From Bacteroidota bacterium (GTDB lineage: Bacteria > Bacteroidota > Bacteroidia > Flavobacteriales_D > JABDKJ01): a stretch of DNA of 10,835 nucleotides. Shown here in pieces: positions 1-6,441 of this stretch; the stretch's first letter is position 1; each line of letters starts with the position of its first letter. The stretch covers positions 1 to 10,835 of the forward strand of contig JAQCAN010000063.1 in the NCBI GenBank assembly GCA_027621335.1. Reading direction: 5' to 3'. A program made the translations under genes and the position numbers. The notes below the pieces were generated by a model. That model saw nothing but the letters and a program-made list of their open reading frames with translations. It searched no databases and had not been told where the DNA came from.

Positions 1-2
1 TC

Positions 3-2681
3 GAAGGGGCGAACTATGTGCCCATAACTTTAGGTGTTGGTTGGAAACTAGCTGAGAATTGGTGGCCTTACCAAAGGCCTTCCTTTGTCAGTCCGAACTT
101 TGCTGGCTATGTCTCTGGTCACAGCACCTTTTCAAGGGCAGCTGCCGAAGTGATGACCTCCATTACAGGTGATGAATTCTTCCCTGGTGGAATGGGCGTA
201 TTTGAAACTCCACAGAATGATTTCTTGGTCTTCGAGGAAGGCCCGAGTGTAGAGATGGAATTGGAATGGGCCACCTACCGTGATGCAGCCGATCAGTGCA
301 GCTTATCTCGCATCTGGGGTGGCATACACCCTCCCCAAGATGATATCAGAGGCAGAAAGATGGGATATCAGATCGGCATGGATGCCATCGTTCATGCGAA
401 CACCCTCTTTGTCGGTGGTCGACCTAGGGTGGTTGATTTTGTCAGTTCAGAATCGAGCATCAGCGACTCCGAGGCCGGCTCAACTCTTACTTTGAGCTTC
501 ACGTTCGATGAGGATATGGATTCCGCTATCTCACCAACACTGAGTTTCAGCCCGAGCAACCCTACCTTGAGCACCTTGACTATTGCATCCACTCAATGGG
601 TTGATATCAGGACGTTCGAAGTGAGCTATTTAATGAATGATGCCGATGAGGATCTAGGATCTGTTTCAATCAGCCTGATTGGTGCTAAGAACACTGTTGG
701 AGGGTTGATGGAACCTTTCAATGTTAATGATGCATTGATCATCGACACTGAGAATCCTAGTTTAGATGTTATCATCTTCAATGAAGTATCTGCAACAGAA
801 GCGAACCTCACCATGAGCTTCAGTGAGACTATGGATATAGGATTAACCCCTGTTATCTCATTCCCTGCGGAAAATCCGTTATCAGAGGTCTTGACTCCTG
901 GAGTGGGCACTTGGATTTCAGGAACGACTTTCATGCAGAATTATTCAGTCAATGCAAACACTCAGATCTACGATGTGGATGTGGAAGTCTCGTCAGCCAA
1001 TGATGCACTAGGAAACCTGCTTCTTCCTGCTCAATCGATTGATCTTTTCACACTGGATAACCGTGCACCTCTTATCACTTCCCTCGTCTCAGATGAGACT
1101 ATCCTGAACAGAGCATCCATAGGCAGTGATGCTCTGACTTTGACCTTCGTCTATGATGAGACCATGGATACCGAGGTCCTTCCAGTTGTGACCTTCCCTG
1201 TTGAAGATGGCCTGGCCGCTGGTCTGGTGCTCAATGCAGGGATGAGTGAATGGACCTCCTCGTCAAGCTATACGGCTGTTTTCGATCTGACCGATGAAAA
1301 TGCGGAAATGGCTTCCATCGATGTGGCGATTTCCCAGGCGGTGGACCTTTCAGGGAATATGCAGACCATGGAGTCCTCCGTGGATCTCTTCTCTGTTGAC
1401 ACCAAAGCGCCTCTTGCAATGATTACTGATCTCTCGGCCACTACTCTGACAGATGCTTCGATAGGTATGGATGGACTGATGGTGGAAGTTAGTTTTAACG
1501 AGGCCATGGAAACCTCTGTTCTTCCTAACATCACCTTCCCATTAGAGAATGGAGGCATAGCCCTCAGCCTTGCAAGCACCTCTTGGACAGATGGTATGAC
1601 CCTTGAATTCAGCTTTGATGTGGTGGATGCCCAGGTCGACCTTGCCGATATAGACTTATCTATTTCTGGATTCAGCGATGCGGCTATGAATCCTGGAGAG
1701 CCTTTGATATTGAGCAACGCCTTGGATGTTCTGATGAAGAATCCTGAGGTCCTTCTCAGCTTGGTCTCTGAGTCCATCATTGCAGATTCTCAAACGGGAA
1801 ATGTATTGACCATCAGCGCCTTGTTCGATGAAAACATGGATGAGTCCGTGCTGCCGACCTTGGTCTTCACAGGAACCTCTCCTGAGGGAAGTTTGGACCT
1901 CATAGAGACCGTGTGGAGTTCTAGCCAAGAAGTATCATTCGATTTCCTTATCAGTGACGCGGAGGTGACTCTATCTGACATCGGATATGAGATTGATGGA
2001 GCATTGGACTTGGATGGCAATCCTCTTTCACCAACCAGCTTTGACAGCGACCTCTTCATTGACACCAAGAACCCAAGTGTCATTGCGGCTATCCCTAGCA
2101 CATCGCTAATCAACAATAGCTTGATAGGAGTGAATCAATTCTCGATAGAGATCAGCTTCGATGAACCGATGTCCAATGCTGCACCGGCCATCAGTTTCCC
2201 GATTGAGGATCCAAGCTTGAACTTGATTCAGAACACTGGAACCAGTGGATGGCTGGATGACTCGACCTACGAATTCAGGTTTGATGTCCTAAGCGGTGTG
2301 AATGTTTTGTCCAACATCGACATTCAGATCCTCAATGGAACGGACACGGTCGGAAACGTGCTGAACATCTTCGATCTCGTTGACTTCTTCAATATCGATA
2401 TGGTCAATGGACTGGTGGAGACTGAAGAAGAAGCCTTCTTGCTCTATCCTAATCCTGTACAAGGAGAGACCGTCTACCTATCACCTTATCGCTCCGATCT
2501 TTTGGATGGGACACTCAGTTTATATGACATGAGCGGCAAGGTTGTACTTCTGCAGAGACTCGTTCTGACGCCTGGCGAAGTGACAGAGATCTCAGTCCAA
2601 GGTTTGGCTCCCGGGCTTTATCAGATGAGCTTGGACAGTGAGAATAACCGATTCAGAACCAAGTTGGTCATCACCGACTGA
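3..2681 (+). CDS. Vanadium-haloperoxidase/PAP2-like enzyme fused to six Ig-like repeats and a T9SS type A tail (5' partial)
   Basis: The frame is open from the first complete codon at base 3, so the true start lies left of the window and 892 codons are visible. The first ~130 residues are the C-terminal half of a vanadium-dependent haloperoxidase/PAP2 acid phosphatase core. SGH lies at bases 114-122, inside GYVSGHSTFSRAAAE. The SR-x5-H-x3-D motif (SRIWGGIHPPQDD) runs from base 306 to 344, with the catalytic-type His at 327-329 and Asp at 339-341. An RP pair at bases 75-80 fits the first PAP2 motif, but its Lys is not at the standard spacing. Next come six Ig-like repeats (429-2408), then a YPNP-containing T9SS sorting tail. 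In this family His and Arg/Ser side chains bind vanadate or phosphate; haloperoxidases oxidise halides with H2O2. I infer an exported, surface-attached or released enzyme. It could instead be a phosphatase. The family call is firm, the substrate is not. An intrinsic terminator follows. Confidence 0.85.
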   Translation, partial: EGANYVPITLGVGWKLAENWWPYQRPSFVSPNFAGYVSGHSTFSRAAAEVMTSITGDEFFPGGMGVFETPQNDFLVFEEGPSVEMELEWATYRDAADQCSLSRIWGGIHPPQDDIRGRKMGYQIGMDAIVHANTLFVGGRPRVVDFVSSESSISDSEAGSTLTLSFTFDEDMDSAISPTLSFSPSNPTLSTLTIASTQWVDIRTFEVSYLMNDADEDLGSVSISLIGAKNTVGGLMEPFNVNDALIIDTENPSLDVIIFNEVSATEANLTMSFSETMDIGLTPVISFPAENPLSEVLTPGVGTWISGTTFMQNYSVNANTQIYDVDVEVSSANDALGNLLLPAQSIDLFTLDNRAPLITSLVSDETILNRASIGSDALTLTFVYDETMDTEVLPVVTFPVEDGLAAGLVLNAGMSEWTSSSSYTAVFDLTDENAEMASIDVAISQAVDLSGNMQTMESSVDLFSVDTKAPLAMITDLSATTLTDASIGMDGLMVEVSFNEAMETSVLPNITFPLENGGIALSLASTSWTDGMTLEFSFDVVDAQVDLADIDLSISGFSDAAMNPGEPLILSNALDVLMKNPEVLLSLVSESIIADSQTGNVLTISALFDENMDESVLPTLVFTGTSPEGSLDLIETVWSSSQEVSFDFLISDAEVTLSDIGYEIDGALDLDGNPLSPTSFDSDLFIDTKNPSVIAAIPSTSLINNSLIGVNQFSIEISFDEPMSNAAPAISFPIEDPSLNLIQNTGTSGWLDDSTYEFRFDVLSGVNVLSNIDIQILNGTDTVGNVLNIFDLVDFFNIDMVNGLVETEEEAFLLYPNPVQGETVYLSPYRSDLLDGTLSLYDMSGKVVLLQRLVLTPGEVTEISVQGLAPGLYQMSLDSENNRFRTKLVITD
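429..2408 (+). repeat. Six tandem Ig-like repeats, ~104-114 residues each, in the haloperoxidase-like protein
   Basis: Approximate units are 429-758, 759-1070, 1071-1412, 1413-1745, 1746-2075 and 2076-2408. Each begins after an (I)DTxNP/DTKAP-type linker. Each has a core F-x-[DSN]-E-x-M-[DES] followed by P-x-[ILV]-x-F: FDEDMD, FSETMD, YDETMD, FNEAME, FDENMD and FDEPMS. A Trp follows at the start of a later strand (W plus an aromatic ~9 residues on), and each unit ends near a G/D-rich turn such as DLSGN or DTVGN. The pattern fits bacterial Ig-like beta-sandwich domains of adhesin type. The six units contain no cysteine. They probably act as a stalk or spacer between the enzyme and the sorting tail; that role is inferred. 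Confidence 0.75.
2424..2678 (+). other. T9SS type A C-terminal sorting domain (Por secretion tail)
   Basis: About 85 residues at the C terminus show the layout of the Por_Secre_tail/TIGR04183 family: FLLYPNPVQGE at the start, LYDMSGKVV in the middle, then LAPGLYQMSL and a basic-hydrophobic end (FRTKLVITD). Such tails direct Sec-exported proteins through the type IX translocon and are usually removed when the protein is attached to the surface. Confidence 0.88.
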
Positions 2682-2699
2682 AGAAATTCATTCTAATGG

Positions 2700-2707
2700 T
2701 ATATTTG
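2700..2707 (+). promoter_or_regulatory. Possible -7 promoter box (TATATTTG) for the AlbA_2 gene
   Basis: TATATTTG matches the Bacteroidota -7 consensus TAnnTTTG exactly and lies 32 bases upstream of the ATG at 2740. No TTG/TTTG is found at the -33 distance, so support is only partial. The box touches the left foot of the terminator stem. Initiation here would start within the left arm and give a leader of about 25-30 bases. Confidence 0.35.
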
Positions 2708-2739
2708 AAGGGCCGCTCATCGCGGCCCTTTTTTCTTTT
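2707..2739 (+). terminator. Intrinsic terminator after the haloperoxidase-like gene
   Basis: A perfect 9-bp stem (AAGGGCCGC at 2708-2716 with GCGGCCCTT at 2722-2730) closes on a 5-base loop, TCATC. The stem's last two T bases begin a T-run (2729-2734), which is followed by C and TTTT. It lies 26 bases after the TGA at 2679-2681. The T-run ends at the ATG of the next gene. Confidence 0.9.
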
Positions 2740-3429
2740 ATGAGCTCCAGAGACCATATCTATAGGCTTATCGCTCAGGGTGAGCATCAAGAGCTCGACT
2801 TCAAATACGAGATGAACGACTCTAGGAAAATCGCTCGCTCCTTGGTGGCCTTTGCCAATACAGATGGAGGCCGATTGCTTGTCGGGGTGAAAGATAACGG
2901 GAAAGTAGTGGGAGTGAATTCCGAGGAAGAGATGTACATGGTGGAAGCAGCCGCACAGGTCTTCTCCACCCCTGAAGTCAAGATCACAGGCAAACTGCAC
3001 GAAGTGGAAGGCAAGGATGTCTTGGAAATCCTTGTCGACAAATCAGAACAGAAGCACTTCGTAAAAGAAGAGGATGGAAGGCAATTGGCCTACATACGCA
3101 AGGATGATATGAACCTGAAAGCCTCTCCTGTCCTTCTAAGGATTTGGTCTCTCGCCTCGGAGAAGGATGGAAAGCGTTTCACTTACGGGGCCAATGAAGA
3201 GAAATTGTTCAGCTTCTTGCGGGAGAATGATAGCATCTCTTTCAAGAAGTATTGCCGATTGACCCGCCAACACTACAAACGCGCCACTGACACCTTGGCT
3301 AGGTTGGTCAAATGGGGAGTCTTGGACATGATCATCGATGAGAGAAGTGTACGTTATGTATCTACTCCTGACAATCAGGAGAAATTGGAGAAACTAGAAC
3401 TCTTGGATCGAAAACCGGAAAGCACCTGA
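2740..3429 (+). CDS. AlbA_2 (Schlafen-type) putative DNA/nucleotide-binding protein with C-terminal HTH-like region
   Basis: This 229-residue protein has no signal peptide, so it should act in the cytosol. Residues ~14-130 fit the AlbA_2 domain (PF04326). The key blocks are EHQELDFK (15-22), LVAFANTDGGRLLVGVKDNG (35-54), then VVGV and a following EEE, and a late AYIRKDDMN block (117-125). Residues ~150-207 look like a winged helix (KLFSFLRE, FKKYCRLTRQHYKRATDTLA, then WGVLDM). AlbA_2 domains occur in putative transcriptional regulators and Schlafen-like proteins; the biochemical role of single-domain forms is poorly settled. The ATG at 2740 is chosen because the domain starts 14 residues later. 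The frame stays open further upstream, but that part overlaps the previous gene and crosses its terminator. No Shine-Dalgarno is visible: the ATG follows directly on a T-rich run. It looks like its own transcription unit between two secreted-protein genes. A regulatory link to them is possible but unsupported. Confidence 0.85.
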   Translation: MSSRDHIYRLIAQGEHQELDFKYEMNDSRKIARSLVAFANTDGGRLLVGVKDNGKVVGVNSEEEMYMVEAAAQVFSTPEVKITGKLHEVEGKDVLEILVDKSEQKHFVKEEDGRQLAYIRKDDMNLKASPVLLRIWSLASEKDGKRFTYGANEEKLFSFLRENDSISFKKYCRLTRQHYKRATDTLARLVKWGVLDMIIDERSVRYVSTPDNQEKLEKLELLDRKPEST

Positions 3430-3473
3430 GTGGAAGCTTTTGGTTTACCCTTTTTGGCTTGTTAATCAGGGAG

Positions 3474-3504
3474 CTCCAAACTATGTATTTACGTATTTTT
3501 GGAG
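3474..3504 (+). repeat. Inverted repeat CTCCAAA/TTTGGAG around the promoter-like box
   Basis: CTCCAAA at 3474-3480 and TTTGGAG at 3498-3504 are perfect 7-base inverted arms separated by 17 bases that include the palindrome TACGTA (3490-3495). There is no T-run after the right arm, so it is a poor terminator. Its overlap with the TATTTTTG box suggests an operator-like site, or chance. Confidence 0.45.
3494..3501 (+). promoter_or_regulatory. Possible -7 promoter box (TATTTTTG) for the 963-residue gene
   Basis: TATTTTTG matches TAnnTTTG and lies 33 bases before the ATG at 3535, giving a leader of about 30 bases. No TTG/TTTG is seen at -33; the nearest TTG, at 3459-3461, is too far away. The right end of the box lies in the right arm of an inverted repeat. 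Confidence 0.4.
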
Positions 3505-3534
3505 TCCATATCCTCTTAGACGACCTCACTTCAT

Positions 3535-6426
3535 ATGAATAGACGCTACCTCTTGCCTTTGATTGTTTTCTCACTCATAGGCAGCTCGATTTTCTCACAG
3601 GTCACTGTCGATCTTGGTAACGGGAATTTCAGCAACTCCGACTTCGGATTAGATGGTCCATACAGTTTCTTATTGAGGTCGTCCAAAACACAGACGATCA
3701 TCAGTTCATCAGAACTTACCAATGAAGGTCTTGGAAGTGGATTCATCACTGGTCTGGGCTTTTTTGTAGATGCTCTATCGAATGGAACAGCATTGGAAGA
3801 CTTCTCTTTAAGGATTGCCCATTCTACTGGTCCGATAGATAATTCCTTCCAAGGTGGACTCACCGAAGTGTTCTCCACTTCGGTCTACACCGTGGTCGCG
3901 GGCTACAATGTCCACACCTTCTCTACGCCTTTCTTCTGGGACGGGTTCTCTGATCTTATCGTCCAGACCTGCTATGATAACAACAATCCGGGTTTCCCCA
4001 ATGAGAACTCAGTGAGGTTCAGTGTTTTTGGCCAGAATGGCTTTGCAGAGAGTGATCATTTTGGAGGTGCTATTGCCTGTAATGACAATCAGTCAGAGGT
4101 GGAGGTCAATGGAAGACCTGACATCCGACTGATCTGGGAGTCAGCTGAGCTTCCACCCGTGGCGAATTTCTCAATCACGAGTTTTGCCCCCTGCTCCGGG
4201 GTGATTTTCTTGAATGACGAAAGTCTCAATCAGCCTGACACTTGGCTCTGGTACTTTGGTGATGGCACGACCAGCTCAGATCCTGATCCTAGTCATACCT
4301 ATCTTGCCGATGGGACTTACACCATTTCCTTAGTTACTTCCAATGAGTTCGGCTCGGACAGCATTGCCATCGAAAATGCTGTGACAGTGACATTGACGGG
4401 TGTACTTCCCACAGCAAGCACATGCATTCCAAGCTCTGCCGACCCGGCCTTGGGTTTTGGCATCAGCTCAGTGACCTTGGCCGGAGTAAGTAATGCGAGC
4501 TCCGCCATCAATAGTGGGTATGAGGATTTCACTTGTACCTTATTCACCCTTGATCAGGGTCTAGAATACACATTGGAGGTCGAGGTGAACGGAGCTGCTC
4601 CAAGTCGGGTGGTGGCATGGATTGATTATGATGGAAATGGCGTATTCATTCCTAGCGAGAAGATTGTGGACACTGACGTGGCTGTCTCAGCCTCCCTCCC
4701 GTTCACCCCTAGCAATGCTGCATTGACAGATAGTACCTTAAGACTCAGAATAGTCAGTGACTTCTTTCTCATCGGTTCTCCAGGTCCTTGTGCCTCATTG
4801 TCAGGAGGCCAAGGGGAGGACTATAGCATCATCATCTCTTCCAACCAGGAAGGACCTACGGCTTCTTTCACGTTCAGTCCATCCTTCTCCTGTGATGGAA
4901 CGGTGAGCTTCTTCGATGAGTCAGAGAACGTACCTGAGAACTGGTTATGGCTTTTTGGAGATGGCGATTTCTCCACTCTCCCATCTCCTACCCATACCTA
5001 TACCAGCAGCGGGACCTATGACGTCACACTGACGGTTCAAAATGATTTCGGAAGTGATGATACTTTGGCCGTAGGAGCAGTCACCGTGGATCTCAGTCAG
5101 GCACTTACCCCAGCCTGTCAGGTCAATACCACCTCCTACTGCTGTGGCTATGGTATTCAAAATGTGAATCTGGATGGACAGATCACCACTTCAGCCAATG
5201 CGTCAGAAGGTTATCAGGACTTCAGCTGTGAAGTAGAACTTACCGTGACTGAAGGCGAGTCCTTCTCGTTCTCCTCGTTCACGGGAAATGATAACCCCCA
5301 AGACCTGAGTGTTTTCATTGACTTCAATGGTGATGGAGCTTTCGGGCTAAGTGAACGGGTCTTTCTCTCCCAGAACGCCACCAATCATTCTGGGATGATC
5401 TCGATCCCGTTTTCCGTACCGGTGGAGAATACCCGTCTTCGCCTCAGGGTCATAGCGGATTTCGTAGGGAATGGCAACACGGGTTGCACCAACACCCAAT
5501 TTGGTCAGGCCGAGGATTACAGCATCGTCATCTTGCCCGACCTCAGCTTACCTGAGGCGAATTTCAATGCCAGTCCATTGTTCAGCTGTGACGGAGAAGT
5601 GGACTTCAACAACCTCTCAAGTGCCAATGCCACAGAGTTCACGTGGTATTTCGGAGATGGAATCACAAGCAATGATGAAGCGCCAAGCCATACCTATACC
5701 TCGTCTGGGCTGTTCACGGTATCACTTGTAGCTTTCAATGACAACGGTCAAGACAGCTTGGCCTTCTTGGACTATATCGAAGTGGATTTCGAAGGGGTAT
5801 GCGATACCACCTTCATGCCTACCAATGGCACAGCGGCTATTCTCACCGAATGCAATGGCTTCCTCACCGATGACGGAGGACCCGATGGCAACTATTCTTC
5901 GAATAGCAATGGGATACAGGCTATTGAGACGACTGCTGGCAATAAGATCACGCTGGATTTCATCACCTTCTTCTTCCAGAGCAATGACTTCTTGCGCATC
6001 TATGATGGTCCGGATATTACAGCCCCTTTGATCGGTCAATACACTGGGAATAGCCTGCCAAATGGTGGAAGTATTGAAAGCACTGGCAACTCCATCACCC
6101 TCAGACAGACCACTAATTTCGGTGGAAACGTAAGTGGTTTTATTTTGGAGTGGTCCTGCTCCCCTCTTGGCATTGAAGAGCTGATCGATGATCATTTGAC
6201 AATCTACCCCAATCCCGCTCAAGACTATCTGATGATTGTAAGTGATGACATTCTATTGACGACTGCTCAAGTCTATTTAAGTGATTTGAGTGGACGTTCG
6301 GTCACTACTCCAAGGGCGATCAGAGGCGGACGAATGGACCTTAGCGATATTGCTGACGGGAATTACATCCTGATCATTCAGACAGAAGACCATCTAATGT
6401 CCCGGAAAATCAGCATACAGCGCTAA
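3535..6426 (+). CDS. Secreted multidomain protein: PKD-GEVED-PKD-GEVED-PKD-CUB with T9SS type A tail
   Basis: The protein has 963 residues. Residues 1-22 form a signal peptide: MNRR, a hydrophobic stretch, and likely cleavage near SIFSQ-V. Residues ~23-204 are an unassigned beta-rich module. Then come PKD1 (~208-288, WYFGDG at 239-244), GEVED1 (~296-435, DYDGNG at 364-369, ending GEDYSIII), PKD2 (~440-520, WLFGDG), GEVED2 (~527-667, DFNGDG at 596-601, ending AEDYSIVIL), PKD3 (~673-752, WYFGDG), CUB (~756-875, LRIYDG and a closing WSC) and a type A sorting tail (~885-963, TIYPNPAQDY, LSDLSGR, LSDIADGNYIL). No catalytic domain is recognisable. These modules typically mediate carbohydrate or protein binding or act as spacers, so an adhesin or scaffold is inferred. 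It probably starts an operon with the gene 15 bases downstream. No Shine-Dalgarno precedes the ATG; this start gives a clean signal peptide. Confidence 0.88.
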   Translation: MNRRYLLPLIVFSLIGSSIFSQVTVDLGNGNFSNSDFGLDGPYSFLLRSSKTQTIISSSELTNEGLGSGFITGLGFFVDALSNGTALEDFSLRIAHSTGPIDNSFQGGLTEVFSTSVYTVVAGYNVHTFSTPFFWDGFSDLIVQTCYDNNNPGFPNENSVRFSVFGQNGFAESDHFGGAIACNDNQSEVEVNGRPDIRLIWESAELPPVANFSITSFAPCSGVIFLNDESLNQPDTWLWYFGDGTTSSDPDPSHTYLADGTYTISLVTSNEFGSDSIAIENAVTVTLTGVLPTASTCIPSSADPALGFGISSVTLAGVSNASSAINSGYEDFTCTLFTLDQGLEYTLEVEVNGAAPSRVVAWIDYDGNGVFIPSEKIVDTDVAVSASLPFTPSNAALTDSTLRLRIVSDFFLIGSPGPCASLSGGQGEDYSIIISSNQEGPTASFTFSPSFSCDGTVSFFDESENVPENWLWLFGDGDFSTLPSPTHTYTSSGTYDVTLTVQNDFGSDDTLAVGAVTVDLSQALTPACQVNTTSYCCGYGIQNVNLDGQITTSANASEGYQDFSCEVELTVTEGESFSFSSFTGNDNPQDLSVFIDFNGDGAFGLSERVFLSQNATNHSGMISIPFSVPVENTRLRLRVIADFVGNGNTGCTNTQFGQAEDYSIVILPDLSLPEANFNASPLFSCDGEVDFNNLSSANATEFTWYFGDGITSNDEAPSHTYTSSGLFTVSLVAFNDNGQDSLAFLDYIEVDFEGVCDTTFMPTNGTAAILTECNGFLTDDGGPDGNYSSNSNGIQAIETTAGNKITLDFITFFFQSNDFLRIYDGPDITAPLIGQYTGNSLPNGGSIESTGNSITLRQTTNFGGNVSGFILEWSCSPLGIEELIDDHLTIYPNPAQDYLMIVSDDILLTTAQVYLSDLSGRSVTTPRAIRGGRMDLSDIADGNYILIIQTEDHLMSRKISIQR
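4156..5535 (+). repeat. Duplicated PKD-GEVED supradomain
   Basis: The first copy spans roughly 4156-4839 and the second 4852-5535, both about 230 residues. Each copy has A-x-F at the start, W-[YL]-FGDG, a SHTY/THTYxxxGTY block, NEFGSDS or NDFGSDD, then a Cys-containing GEVED domain with YxDF[TS]C, D-[YF]-[DN]-G-[ND]-G, LRLR[IV] and [GA]EDYSI[IV]. A third PKD (5551-5790) follows without a GEVED partner. The copies are clearly diverged in DNA sequence, so the duplication is old. Confidence 0.7.
5800..6159 (+). other. CUB domain
   Basis: Residues ~756-875 of the 963-residue protein show a CUB-like order: a Cys near the start, GPDGNYSSN, ITLDFITFFFQSNDFLRIYDG, PLIGQYTG, the SITLRQTT strand and a final GFILEWSC. 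CUB domains are beta-sandwich binding modules, often Ca2+-dependent. They recur in Bacteroidota T9SS proteins just before the sorting tail. Confidence 0.7.
6187..6423 (+). other. T9SS type A C-terminal sorting domain
   Basis: The last ~79 residues carry LTIYPNPAQDYLMI, VYLSDLSGRSV, LSDIADGNYILII and the basic end SRKISIQR, the standard order for TIGR04183/Por_Secre_tail. It marks the protein as T9SS cargo. Confidence 0.88.
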
Positions 6427-6441
6427 GCCCCTACTCAGCCC

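Noticed and set aside
1268..1780. 170-codon open frame on the - strand inside the Ig-repeat region
   Set aside because: It lies wholly antisense to a gene with clear domains, its translation shows no recognisable domain, and it is likely a composition effect of the repeats.
2638..2739. Upstream extension of the AlbA_2 frame
   Set aside because: It overlaps the end of the previous gene in another frame and crosses a terminator; the residues do not belong to the domain. The ATG at 2740 is preferred.
3434..3460. Possible terminator after the AlbA_2 gene (AAGC...GCTT with T-runs)
   Set aside because: Only a 4-bp stem with a long unpaired interior; too weak to call.
5722..6222. 166-codon open frame on the - strand over the CUB region
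   Set aside because: Antisense to a well-supported domain, no promoter or recognisable product.
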